A stretch of 52,657 nucleotides of DNA. Source: Bacteroidota bacterium (GTDB taxonomy: Bacteria; Bacteroidota; Bacteroidia; Bacteroidales; UBA932). The DNA lies in NCBI GenBank assembly GCA_029567375.1, contig JAKQLB010000259.1, positions 1-52,657 on the forward strand, written 5' to 3'. How positions within the stretch are numbered: position 1 is the stretch's first letter; the number at the start of each line of letters is the position of its first letter. Of the stretch, positions 13,670 through 21,254 are shown in pieces. Position numbers and translations under genes: made by a program. The notes under the pieces are model-generated. The model saw only the letters and a program-made list of their open reading frames with translations, had not been told where the DNA came from and did no database searches.

Positions 13670-13939
13670 ATGGAAATGAGAAAGATTAAAGATTTGTATG
13701 TCCATCATTGTTGGTGGGATGACCCTGATGGTGGTTTTAGTGAAGGTTATGAACTCCTTGAAAAGGTTGGAGGAGATGAATGGAAACAATTGGTGTTCAT
13801 CCCAGAGAGTTATGTTGAAGGTGACCCATACAAGATGAGTGACCAGGAACTTGAACAAGAGATAAAGAACTGGTTAAACCCTCAATGGTGTCATCAAAGG
13901 TTATTGGATGTGTTGGATAGTTGTGTTATCCCTCTGTGA
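13670..13939 (+). CDS. Hypothetical protein, 89 aa
   Basis: Start set at ATG 13670 (MEMRKIKDLYVHHCWWDDPDG); the open frame extends upstream to 13511, but that part is a shifted reading of the preceding gene. The product contains VHHCWWDDPDGG and is acidic and aromatic-rich, with a helical C-terminus (SDQELEQEIKNWLNPQW). I do not recognise it. An AGGAG motif at 13664-13668 serves as the ribosome-binding site. It lies about 90 bp before the excisionase-like gene on the same strand. Confidence 0.6.
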   Translation: MEMRKIKDLYVHHCWWDDPDGGFSEGYELLEKVGGDEWKQLVFIPESYVEGDPYKMSDQELEQEIKNWLNPQWCHQRLLDVLDSCVIPL

Positions 13940-14030
13940 CATAATGAGTTTGGAAACCCATGGTCATCAGGGTATAACAAGTACAAACCCTGAATATATG
14001 GAAATAGTATGTATAATAATAGAAAATAGT

Positions 14031-14291
14031 ATGAGTGAAACAGTTATTATGGAGATGCAGTCCAAGATGGACAACATCATCACAACCTTGAATAACATCA
14101 AGGAAGGTACAGTAGAAAGGGTGTATAACACCAAGGAGTTATCAGAGTACCTCAAAGTGGGGGTATCTGCTATTGAGAAGATGAGACAGGATGGGGAGTT
14201 GGCATATGCAAGGTTGGGTAGGACTTATATCTACACCCAGACAGATGTTGACAACCTTATTAAGAAGAACCATATAGAGTTTGTTTCATAG
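14031..14291 (+). CDS. Excisionase-like helix-turn-helix protein
   Basis: Start set at ATG 14031 (MSETVIMEMQSKMDNIITTL) to give 86 residues. The C-terminal half, VYNTKELSEYLKVGVSAIEKMRQDGELAYARLGRTYIY, is a typical MerR-like winged HTH of the HTH_17/excisionase family (TKELSEYLxV...RxDGxLxxxxxGRxxxY). Such proteins bind near attachment sites and direct the integrase toward excision. The gene is next to the integrase: its stop at 14289-14291 is one base before the integrase ATG at 14293. Regulation by coupled translation is likely. Confidence 0.85.
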   Translation: MSETVIMEMQSKMDNIITTLNNIKEGTVERVYNTKELSEYLKVGVSAIEKMRQDGELAYARLGRTYIYTQTDVDNLIKKNHIEFVS

Positions 14292-14292
14292 T

Positions 14293-15624
14293 ATGGAAGG
14301 AAAGTTTTTTCTCAGGACAGACAACAAACCCAATCAGTTTGGGGAACATATGATAAACATCCAGTACTGCACACAGGGGGTACCTTGTAAGAAGAAGACA
14401 GGTATCAGTGTGAAACCAGAGTATTGGTTGGGGGACAATGGGACCAACAAGTATATCAAGGAAGGACCCAATGGTCACCCCAAAGGAAAGATGTTGAACC
14501 AGTTACTGACTAACATCAAGAAGGGGTATGATGAGATTATTGACAGTCTCATTGTCCAGAATAACCAGGTTATACCTGTTCCTGTTTTGAGAAGTATCCT
14601 GAATGGTACTTATAGTGAGGAACAGGAGATATCAAGGGGTAAGGTGGATTTTGTTCAGTTTGTTTTGGACTTCAATGAGGAGGAGTACAAACTAGGGAAG
14701 GTGGGGTACTCCATCTGGGTGAATGTTCAGAGTTATATGAAGAAGTTCAAGGAGTTCCTCCAAAAGACTAAACACATCCACACCAGTAGTGATAACCTCT
14801 TGTATTGTAGGGATGTAACAGTAGATTTGATTAGGGACTACATCCTTTGGAGAAAGGATAATGGTAACATCAACAAGACCATCAACCACTCCTTGACACC
14901 CATCTTCAAGGCACTCAAAAAGTGTTGTAGGGAAGGATGGATTGAAAGGGAGGTTTATGATGAGATAACAGAGCTCTACCTTCCCACCAATGGTCAAGAA
15001 CTTGGAGAGGATAAGAAGATTGACTACCTGACCATAGACCAGTTAAAATCACTCAAAGAAGCTGCTGCCAATGCAAAGTTTGATAGAACCAGGGATTTTG
15101 TAGATATGTTTATGTTTTCTTTCTTCTGTGGAGGGTTGAGGGTAAGTGACATCATTTCCCTGAAATGGGAGGAAGTAGATATGGAAAACAAGATGGTAAG
15201 ACACTACCAGGTCAAGAACCACAACAGGAAGTCCATCCTCCTTACAATCCCAATGGCAGATGGTGCAGTTAAGATTTTGGAGAAGTGGAAAGGTAGGAAT
15301 GAGAACTATGTGTTTGGACTTCTGGATGATGAGTTTGATATGAGTGATGAAGAAAAGTTCCAGAACATCAAACAGTCCAGGACAAGGACAATCAACCAGT
15401 CCCTTGCTGCACTTGGAGAAAAGATAGACCTTCCATTCAAACTCCACATCCACTGTGCAAGACACTCCTTTGGTACCAATGGTCTGAACAATGGTGGAGA
15501 TATCAAAACCATATCTGCACTTATGGGACACTCCTCAATCCTGGTGACAGAGAAGGTATATGCAACTGTCCTCCCAGAGACTTTACAGAAGAATGTTCAG
15601 GAGTATTTGAACTTTGAAATATAG
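14293..15624 (+). CDS. int: Tyrosine recombinase / phage integrase
   Basis: Catalyses integration and excision of the element. The 443-residue product (start ATG 14293, MEGKFFLRTDNK; the TTG at 14281 in frame overlaps the upstream gene and is less likely) has an arm-binding/SAM-like N-terminal part as in Bacteroidetes integrases (phage_int_SAM_5 type, ~115-215) and a C-terminal catalytic domain with Arg283 (GGLRVSDI), His387/Arg390 (HIHCARHSFGT), His413 (LMGHSS) and the nucleophile Tyr423 (EKVYATV). All catalytic residues are present. It is CpG-free, with the catalytic Arg283 encoded by AGG. Its position as the last gene before host DNA is as expected for an integrase. Confidence 0.95.
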   Translation: MEGKFFLRTDNKPNQFGEHMINIQYCTQGVPCKKKTGISVKPEYWLGDNGTNKYIKEGPNGHPKGKMLNQLLTNIKKGYDEIIDSLIVQNNQVIPVPVLRSILNGTYSEEQEISRGKVDFVQFVLDFNEEEYKLGKVGYSIWVNVQSYMKKFKEFLQKTKHIHTSSDNLLYCRDVTVDLIRDYILWRKDNGNINKTINHSLTPIFKALKKCCREGWIEREVYDEITELYLPTNGQELGEDKKIDYLTIDQLKSLKEAAANAKFDRTRDFVDMFMFSFFCGGLRVSDIISLKWEEVDMENKMVRHYQVKNHNRKSILLTIPMADGAVKILEKWKGRNENYVFGLLDDEFDMSDEEKFQNIKQSRTRTINQSLAALGEKIDLPFKLHIHCARHSFGTNGLNNGGDIKTISALMGHSSILVTEKVYATVLPETLQKNVQEYLNFEI

Positions 15625-15635
15625 GGGAAGGTGGT

Positions 15636-15929
15636 CCAAGGATAGTAAAAGGGTATTTCTTTGGATAGTGCATCAGATTTCCCAGTCATCAGCTCATCAG
15701 GAGTTCAACATATGGAGTAAAGATTAGAATAATAAGTAATATGCTGGTATTCAGTATTTTGCAAAGGCACTTTACCTGAATTGGTTAGTGCCTTTATTCT
15801 TTGTGTTTTCTATTACCTTTTTGGGAGGATTTTGGATTTTCAAGGATAGTGTGTAGGGAAGTAATACCCCCAAAATGACCTTTATTTGACCAGTTTTGGG
15901 CATGAAAAAAGCCAGGGAACTATCCTTGG
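15636..15929. repeat. CAAGGATAGT repeats between integrase and host gene
   Basis: CCAAGGATAGT occurs at 15636-15646, CAAGGATAGT at 15841-15850 and its inverted form ACTATCCTTGG at 15919-15929; a shorter TGGATAGT is at 15662-15669. Repeats of this kind beside an integrase gene suggest arm-type or core-type integrase sites. The att core itself cannot be fixed without the left junction. Confidence 0.55.
15763..15800 (+). terminator. Intrinsic terminator of the integrase gene
   Basis: AAAGGCACT (15763-15771) pairs with AGTGCCTTT (15787-15795), followed by ATTCTTTGTGTTTTC, a T-rich tail. Confidence 0.75.
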
Positions 15930-15933
15930 CTTT
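15908..15933 (-). terminator. Terminator downstream of the DUF2795 gene
   Basis: On the minus strand AAAGCCAAGG pairs with CCCTGGCTTT with one bulge and is followed by T residues. It serves the gene ending at 15978 and is partly made of the inverted CAAGGATAGT copy, so the attachment site may overlap this terminator. Confidence 0.65.
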
Positions 15934-15977
15934 CTCATAAGTTGCTGATTTTCAGCACTATTTTACAAACAATCCTG

Positions 15978-16199
15978 TTAATATTCTTCCTCGTCGAAGA
16001 AAAAGTCATCTTTTGTGGGATAATCTGGCCATATGTCTTCTATGGAGTCATAAGCCTCTCCGTCATCTTCGAGTTCCTGCAGATTTTCGATAACCTCCAG
16101 AGGTGCACCCGAACGTGTAGCATAATCAATCAATTCTTCTCTGGTTGCAGGCCAGGGAGCATCTTCAAGTTTCGATGCGAGCTCTAATGTCCAATACAT
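15978..16199 (-). CDS. DUF2795 family protein
   Basis: Conserved small protein (73 residues from MYWTLELASKLEDAPWPATREELIDYA) of the DUF2795 family, which is widespread in Bacteroidetes; the ending DYPTKDDFFFDEEEY is typical. DUF2795 proteins are helical and of unknown function. It is the first gene with normal CpG content to the right of the integrase and is clearly host-type, so it marks the chromosome side of the integration site, with the element ending within about 80 bp of its stop codon. A TATATTTG motif (16245-16238 on the minus strand) upstream could be its promoter -7 element. Confidence 0.85.
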   Translation of the reverse strand: MYWTLELASKLEDAPWPATREELIDYATRSGAPLEVIENLQELEDDGEAYDSIEDIWPDYPTKDDFFFDEEEY

Positions 16200-16275
16200 A
16201 TCTATCCTGAGTTTTAATGGTTTCTAAAAATGGGCTGCAAATATATATAAAAATATATATAACAAAAAACTATTT

Positions 16276-16803
16276 TTAAGGAATCCAGTAATCATCCTCG
16301 TGTCCGGAGTGGTAACACAAGTAACGGGCCAGAGTAAAAAGGTAGTCTGAAAGGCGATTGACATATCTGATTGCGACCAGATCTTGTTCGCTTTTATCTT
16401 CAATCCGTATAGCCATTCTTTCAGCCCTGCGACATACCGTACGGGCGATATGACATTTTGACGAGAGTGAAGGAGAGGAGGGGAGGATAAATGCTTTTTG
16501 AGCGGGAATGGCATCGGTCATCCTGTCTATTTCCGACTCAAGAAATGAGATTTCAGCTTCATTCAAAGGTTTGAGTTTTGCCACCTGATGGTCAGAGGCC
16601 AGATGTGCTGAAGCCTGCATCAGAAATATCTGTATGCGTCTTAGCTGGAAATCCTCGCTTACCTCGGAGCGCAGAAGTCCCAGCCAGGAGATCAGTTCGT
16701 CCATATCGCCGTAGGCCATAACCCTCAGGTGCGCCTTACTGACGCGTTTGCCGCCAACCAGTGAGGTGGTGCCGTCATCGCCTCTTTTCGTATATAGTTT
16801 CAT
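16276..16803 (-). CDS. Cob(I)alamin adenosyltransferase, PduO type
   Basis: Transfers adenosyl from ATP to corrinoids to make adenosylcobalamin in the cytoplasm. The 175-residue protein has the PduO-type N-terminal motif [22 protein letters not shown], the [14 protein letters not shown] segment and the C-terminal helix with [15 protein letters not shown], which form the ATP/corrinoid site; length is normal. Its start ATG overlaps the stop of the ABC ATPase gene by 4 bp (16800-16803), so it is the last gene of the mqnB-mqnD-ABC operon. Metabolic linkage to menaquinone synthesis is not evident; the gene order may simply be a shared transcript. Confidence 0.93.
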   Translation of the reverse strand: MKLYTKRGDDGTTSLVGGKRVSKAHLRVMAYGDMDELISWLGLLRSEVSEDFQLRRIQIFLMQASAHLASDHQVAKLKPLNEAEISFLESEIDRMTDAIPAQKAFILPSSPSLSSKCHIARTVCRRAERMAIRIEDKSEQDLVAIRYVNRLSDYLFTLARYLCYHSGHEDDYWIP

Positions 16804-17534
16804 TTAAGGTGTTGTTTTGTTTGTTTTCTATCCTGTTTTTTGCAGAGCGGATTTGGGGTGTCCGATCCTATTTTGCCATCTTTCATCCTCACAATGCGGT
16901 TTGCGTGACGCGCAATATCCTCTTCGTGAGTCACCAGGATAATGGTATTGCCCTGTCTGTGGATTTCTCCGAAGAGTCGCATCACATCCTCCGAAGTGGT
17001 GGTGTCCAGATTGCCCGTCGGTTCATCTGCGAGGATAATCGAGGGGCATGTAACTAACGCTCTTGCGAGTGCGACCCTCTGTCTTTGGCCTCCCGAAAGT
17101 TCGTTTGGCTTGTGCTCCATTCTGTCTTCCAGCCCCACTGCTGCCAGTGCCTCACGCGCCCTTCGCTCCCGTTCTTTGCGTGGAATCCCGGCATAGGCCA
17201 ACGGCAGTGCCACATTTTCAAGTGCGGTGTACCTCGGCAGGAGGTTGAATGACTGAAATACAAATCCTATCTCGCGGTTTCTGATGCCGGCCAGGTCATC
17301 GTCATCCATCCCGCTGATACTCCGTCCGTTGAGACTGTAAGTGCCCTCCGAAGGGACATCGAGGCATCCGAGTATGTTCATCAAAGTGGACTTTCCCGAA
17401 CCCGAAGGCCCCATTATCGCCACAAATTCATTTTTTCCGATAGTCAAGTCAACCCCGTCAAGTGCCCTGACGGTCTGGTTCCCCATTTGATAGTGCTTTT
17501 TCACTCCTTCCGTCCTGATAATCTCTTTCCTCAT
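16800..17534 (-). CDS. ABC transporter ATP-binding protein, MacB/LolD type
   Basis: ATPase subunit of an ABC export or lipoprotein-release system. The 244-residue product shows Walker [10 protein letters not shown] (~42-50), Q-loop [11 protein letters not shown], signature [15 protein letters not shown], Walker [13 protein letters not shown] and H-loop VTHEED. The pattern DEPTGNLD and FQSFNLLPR is typical of the MacB/LolD/YknY group. No permease gene is next to it. Its N-terminus ([18 protein letters not shown]) is conserved, so the start at 17534 is firm although it lies 77 bp inside the 3' end of mqnD. The C-terminus has a basic [12 protein letters not shown] extension. Confidence 0.93.
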   Translation of the reverse strand: MRKEIIRTEGVKKHYQMGNQTVRALDGVDLTIGKNEFVAIMGPSGSGKSTLMNILGCLDVPSEGTYSLNGRSISGMDDDDLAGIRNREIGFVFQSFNLLPRYTALENVALPLAYAGIPRKERERRAREALAAVGLEDRMEHKPNELSGGQRQRVALARALVTCPSIILADEPTGNLDTTTSEDVMRLFGEIHRQGNTIILVTHEEDIARHANRIVRMKDGKIGSDTPNPLCKKQDRKQTKQHLK

Positions 17535-18342
17535 CTTTCTGCTCTTTGTATTTCAAATAATAATCTTTCAAAAGCCTGACGGCCCTGAGACCTTCGTCAC
17601 CCAAAGATAGGGAATATTTGTTGACGAACATCTCGATATGTTGTTTTAGTACTCCTTCTGAAATTTCCTGCGCGTGCGTAACGACATAACTTTTTGAGGC
17701 CTCCGGATATTCCATTGCATAGATGATGCTCCTTTGCAACACTCTTTCAACCTTTTGTGCAAATTTTTCCCCGAGATTTCGCCTTACGGCAATTCCCCCG
17801 AGGGGAATGGGGGCTCCGCTGGTCTTCTGCCACCAGCTGCCCAGGTCGCATACCAGCTCCAAACCCTGCTCAGCGTAGGTGAAACGGCTCTCGTGAATCA
17901 GAACCCCGAGATCACATTCTCCGGAAAGAACGCTCCGCCCAATATCCGAGAAGAGCATCGGTACCTTGATTCCGCGCCCTTCAAAGGCGAGGTCATAGAG
18001 CAGCGCACCGGTGGTATATATCCCCGGAATTGCTACCCTTGGCTCCTTCAGTGATGCAGCGGCTTGATTGCCCGCCTTACAGACGCACAATGGTCCGCAG
18101 TCGTACCCAAGCGCCGAACCGCTCTCTAACATCCGGTAGTGCTTCATAACGTTGAACCAGCCGTGATAACTCAACTTGGAGATATCGTAAGTGCCGGAAG
18201 CTGCACTTAGATTGAGATTCTCCACATCAGATAGGGTGACATCAAAAGAGAGTTCCTCAGTATCTACGAGTCCCTCCACCATAGCATGAAACATAAAAGT
18301 ATCGTTGGGGCATGGGGAGTATGCGAGGGAGACCTTCATCAA
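17458..18342 (-). CDS. mqnD: 1,4-dihydroxy-6-naphthoate synthase MqnD
   Basis: Converts cyclic dehypoxanthine futalosine to 1,4-dihydroxy-6-naphthoate in the futalosine route to menaquinone. The N-terminus [17 protein letters not shown] and the central [24 protein letters not shown] and [12 protein letters not shown] segments are characteristic of MqnD (periplasmic-binding-like fold). It is 294 residues; the last ~26 ([21 protein letters not shown]) overlap the ABC ATPase start and are unlike the conserved end, so the stop codon may have been displaced. The start ATG overlaps the mqnB stop by 4 bp. Confidence 0.94.
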   Translation of the reverse strand: MMKVSLAYSPCPNDTFMFHAMVEGLVDTEELSFDVTLSDVENLNLSAASGTYDISKLSYHGWFNVMKHYRMLESGSALGYDCGPLCVCKAGNQAAASLKEPRVAIPGIYTTGALLYDLAFEGRGIKVPMLFSDIGRSVLSGECDLGVLIHESRFTYAEQGLELVCDLGSWWQKTSGAPIPLGGIAVRRNLGEKFAQKVERVLQRSIIYAMEYPEASKSYVVTHAQEISEGVLKQHIEMFVNKYSLSLGDEGLRAVRLLKDYYLKYKEQKDEERDYQDGRSEKALSNGEPDRQGT

Positions 18343-19052
18343 CGCGCTCCTCCTGTAGCTTCTGCGGCTTCTGCTGCCTTTGCAAGCAGTTGGGAGCAGG
18401 TACCCTCAAGCGCGGAGAATGCCGTCCGGATGTTCCATCGGCTCTTGTCGCGTTCGCCAACCTCATTGGAAACAGCACGCAGCTCGATGAAGGGCACTTT
18501 TTCCATCAGGCATACATAAAAGAAGGCTGCTCCCTCCATGCTCTCGATATGAGGCGAAAAGCTCTCGAGGCGACGGAGATTGTGCTCGCGAATACCGGTG
18601 ATGGTTTGAAAAGTGATGCCGTTTGCATCCTTAACTCCTTCAAGAGGCCCCGTGACAGGATAATGGTCGCGTACTTTGAGCAGACCGTTGACAAAAGGGA
18701 GGGTGTTGGCGTCGAGCATTGCATAATCGAATAGAGTCTGGAATCCTCCACGCGTTTCGATGCCCATATCGCCAAACTGCTCCACCGTTACATGGGCTAC
18801 GCTACCAATCGGGAATTCCTTCGAGTAACTGCCTGCGAGACCGATATTGACCACCAAATCGTAGGGCTTCCTTTCAGAGGGGAGCGCAGGGTTGAGGATT
18901 TTTGTCAGGTGGTAGCAGGTAGCTGCCACTCCTATGCCCGTAACCGCAAATTCCACCTTCAGCAGTGCGGCATTTGAAGGGGAGATTCTTTCGTATGCTA
19001 TCTCTGCGCAATGCAGCTCTTCTGCAGTCGCAGCTGTAAATAATATTCTCAT
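18339..19052 (-). CDS. mqnB: Futalosine hydrolase MqnB
   Basis: Releases hypoxanthine from futalosine, the second step of the alternative menaquinone pathway. The start at ATG 19052 (MRILFTAATAEELHCAEIAYE) gives 237 residues with a nucleoside-phosphorylase-like fold: VVNIGLAGSYSKEFPIGSV, VTVEQFGDMGIET and ESMEGAAFFYVCL, where the Glu-Met-Glu of the purine site is replaced by ESMEGAA as in this family. A longer frame upstream lacks conservation. Together with mqnD it shows that the organism makes menaquinone by the futalosine pathway. It is the first gene of the four-gene operon. Confidence 0.92.
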   Translation of the reverse strand: MRILFTAATAEELHCAEIAYERISPSNAALLKVEFAVTGIGVAATCYHLTKILNPALPSERKPYDLVVNIGLAGSYSKEFPIGSVAHVTVEQFGDMGIETRGGFQTLFDYAMLDANTLPFVNGLLKVRDHYPVTGPLEGVKDANGITFQTITGIREHNLRRLESFSPHIESMEGAAFFYVCLMEKVPFIELRAVSNEVGERDKSRWNIRTAFSALEGTCSQLLAKAAEAAEATGGAR

Positions 19053-19126
19053 AGCGGGCACTAAATTAGTTATTAGTTGGGACTTATTCAAATATTATTT
19101 GTAATATTGCCTTGTTATAAAACTTG

Positions 19127-19729
19127 ATGATGGAATACGATAAAACAGAAGAATTTGATACGGAAGTGACAAAACAGCTCGCTTCACACTATAGAGAGAT
19201 TTTGAGATTGCTGGGTGAAGACCCCACCAGGCATGGACTTCTAAAAACTCCCGAAAGGGTAGCCCGTTCAATGCAGTTTCTCACAAAAGGTTACGAAGAG
19301 GATGGCTCGGCCATAATACAGTCAGCGATGTTTCGGGAAGAGTACAGTCAAATGGTGGTGGTTAAGGATATTGAGCTCTACTCCATGTGCGAACACCATA
19401 TGCTTCCCTTCTACGGTAAAGCTCACATTGCATATGTGCCCAATGGCTATTTAACGGGTCTGAGCAAGATTGCACGCGTCGTGGAGACCTTTGCCCGTCG
19501 TCTGCAGTTGCAGGAACGCCTTACCGTTCAGATCAGGGATTGCATTCAGAATAACCTGAATCCCCTCGGGGTTGCGGTTGTAATCGAGGCTTCACATATG
19601 TGCATGCAGATACGCGGAGTCCAGAAACAGAACTCGGTCACCACCACATCGGCATTTACCGGTGCTTTCCTTAAGGACAGCCGTACGCGCAACGAATTTT
19701 TCGACATAATTGGCACTAAACTGCATTAG
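19127..19729 (+). CDS. folE: GTP cyclohydrolase I FolE
   Basis: Converts GTP to 7,8-dihydroneopterin triphosphate, the first step of folate synthesis. The 200-residue product has the family motifs [16 protein letters not shown], the zinc ligand region [31 protein letters not shown] and [10 protein letters not shown] with the second Cys. Start ATG 19127 or 19130. Divergent from mqnB with a 74-bp gap, which must contain both promoters. The stop codon lies in a perfect 12-bp hairpin (19713-19740), and a tandem heptamer array follows. Confidence 0.95.
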   Translation: MMEYDKTEEFDTEVTKQLASHYREILRLLGEDPTRHGLLKTPERVARSMQFLTKGYEEDGSAIIQSAMFREEYSQMVVVKDIELYSMCEHHMLPFYGKAHIAYVPNGYLTGLSKIARVVETFARRLQLQERLTVQIRDCIQNNLNPLGVAVVIEASHMCMQIRGVQKQNSVTTTSAFTGAFLKDSRTRNEFFDIIGTKLH

Positions 19730-19740
19730 CAGTTTAGTGC
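19713..19740 (+). terminator. Hairpin spanning the folE stop codon
   Basis: GCACTAAACTGC (19713-19724) pairs perfectly with GCAGTTTAGTGC (19729-19740), loop ATTA; the folE TAG (19727-19729) is in the loop and stem. It lacks a T-run and is followed by heptamer repeats. Confidence 0.6.
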
Positions 19741-19743
19741 AGT

Positions 19744-19813
19744 GTGTAGTGTGTAGTATGTAGTATGTAGTATGTAGTGTGTAGTGTGCAGTTGCGGGTT
19801 ACGGGGTTCGGGG
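19744..19813 (+). repeat. Degenerate heptanucleotide array, 10 units
   Basis: Ten consecutive 7-bp units: GTGTAGT twice, ATGTAGT three times, GTGTAGT, GTGCAGT, TGCGGGT, TACGGGG, TTCGGGG. It fills the folE-trkA gap. Related arrays occur at 22691, 26266, 31593, 34540 and inside the OstA-like gene. Confidence 0.85.
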
Positions 19814-19836
19814 TACTAATAATTAACATTTAGAGT

Positions 19837-21186
19837 ATGAAAATAGTAATCGCAGGGGCAGGCGAGGTCGGAAGTCATCTGGCGAGGATGCTCAATGACG
19901 AATACCACGACCTTATCATTATTGATGAGAATGAAGAAAATCTTGCCCACATCAGTGAGAGTATGGATGTCCTGATTGTTCAGGGTAATCCTACTTCCAT
20001 AAGTGTTCTTACTGAGGCCGGAGTAGGAAAAGCAGACCTTTTTGTGGCTGTAAGCCCGGCTAAAGATCAGAATATCAATATCATTTCTGCGCTTCTGGCT
20101 AAACAGATGGGCGCCAAAAGAGTTACTGCACGCATCAACAATGACGAATACCTGGACTATCAGAATAAATTCCTCTTTAAGGAACTGGGCATTGACCTGC
20201 TTTTTTATCCCGAGAAAAGCGCAGCGGATGAGATTGTGGACCTGTTAAAGAAGTCAGAGTTGTCGGATTTTGTGGGTTTTGCAAACGGACGTCTGCAGCT
20301 CGTAGTAATAAAACTCGACGAGGGGGCTCCCCTTGTGGGCAAATGTCCTGCAGATTTCGATTATCCTACGGATGATCTTCCTTTCAGGACGGTCGCTATT
20401 TCTCGGGGGGATGAAACCATTATCCCTCAGAAGGATACCATATTCAAGGTTAATAACCTCATTTATGTCATTGCACGCAAGGAAGCCGTAAGCGAAGTGA
20501 TGTCCTATTCGGGTAAGGAGGAGATCGATATACGTCGAATTACCATTCTCGGCGGCGGAAAAATAGGCGAAATTCTCGCCAAAAGACTGGAGCCTACCGC
20601 AGATTTCATAAAGATTATCGAGATCAATAAGGAGCGTTGCGAAGTCCTCTCGGAGCGTCTGGACAAAACGCTTGTCATAAATGGAGATGGACGCAACTCC
20701 GATTTTCTCTATGAGGAAGATGTGAAGAGTTGCGATGCTTTCGTAGCAGTAACATCCAGTTCGGAAACCAACATTCTCTCCTGCGTTGCAGCCAAAAGGA
20801 TGGGCGTAGCCAAGACCATCGCCGAAGTGGAAAACCTCGAATACATACGTCTTGCAGAGGAGATAGGCGTAGATTCGGTAATAAACAAAAAACTTATCGC
20901 TGCCAGTCGTATTTTCCGTGTAACTCTCTCCAATCACATCCGTACAATAAAATGTCTCGGCGGTTCCGATGCCGATGCTATAGAGTATGTGGTAAACGCA
21001 GGCAGTCTGATAACAACTGCACCCATTAAAGATCTCAATTTCCCTAAGGATGCCGTTATCGGAGGTGTCATAAGAGGGCAGGAGGCCTTTATTGCGGTAG
21101 GTACCACGATTATCAAGCCGCACGACAGGGTAGCCGTCTTTGCACTTCCTTCAGCTTTAAGTAAACTTGAAAAGTTTTTTGCCTGA
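19837..21186 (+). CDS. trkA: Trk system potassium uptake regulatory protein TrkA
   Basis: Cytoplasmic NAD(H)-binding gating subunit of Trk/Ktr potassium channels. The 449-residue protein contains two RCK units, each with a Rossmann motif (IVIAGAGEVGSHLARML at the start and ITILGGGKIGEILAKRL near residue 233) and TrkA-C domains, the standard two-fold TrkA layout. The partner channel gene trkH is not adjacent; the next gene is aspA. The open frame from ATG 19837 is well supported. The 68 bp between it and aspA hold no recognisable terminator. Confidence 0.94.
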   Translation: MKIVIAGAGEVGSHLARMLNDEYHDLIIIDENEENLAHISESMDVLIVQGNPTSISVLTEAGVGKADLFVAVSPAKDQNINIISALLAKQMGAKRVTARINNDEYLDYQNKFLFKELGIDLLFYPEKSAADEIVDLLKKSELSDFVGFANGRLQLVVIKLDEGAPLVGKCPADFDYPTDDLPFRTVAISRGDETIIPQKDTIFKVNNLIYVIARKEAVSEVMSYSGKEEIDIRRITILGGGKIGEILAKRLEPTADFIKIIEINKERCEVLSERLDKTLVINGDGRNSDFLYEEDVKSCDAFVAVTSSSETNILSCVAAKRMGVAKTIAEVENLEYIRLAEEIGVDSVINKKLIAASRIFRVTLSNHIRTIKCLGGSDADAIEYVVNAGSLITTAPIKDLNFPKDAVIGGVIRGQEAFIAVGTTIIKPHDRVAVFALPSALSKLEKFFA

Positions 21187-21254
21187 ATTTGTATTGAGAT
21201 TAGAATTATTATTAAGTTTGCGCGCATTTAATAATAATCAACTAATTATTCATT

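Larger units (their letters stand above)
1..15960. mobile_element. Integrated CpG-depleted mobile element, right part
   Basis: This region differs from the host chromosome to its right in that it almost lacks CpG: I count nine in about 14.4 kb once the inserted IS is excluded, whereas CpG is common from 15,990 on. It carries a tyrosine integrase and an excisionase-like gene at its right end, a serine recombinase, a type I restriction-modification locus and many small unknown genes, as expected of an integrative element or phage satellite. The right boundary is inferred to lie between the integrase terminator (15,795) and the stop of the DUF2795 gene (15,978), because the next gene is a conserved host gene with normal CpG. 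The left end is outside the window. I see no relaxase, conjugation or capsid genes in the visible part, so the transfer mode is unknown. Confidence 0.8.

Noticed and set aside
16238-16266. AT-rich ATATATATAAAAATATATAT as a repeat element or origin
   Set aside because: It is short and overlaps the expected promoter of the DUF2795 gene; no further support.
19744-19813. CRISPR array
   Set aside because: Units are 7 bp without spacers, and no cas genes are present in the window.
20254-21123. 289-codon open frame antisense to trkA
   Set aside because: It mirrors the trkA codons and has no recognisable domain; trkA is complete.
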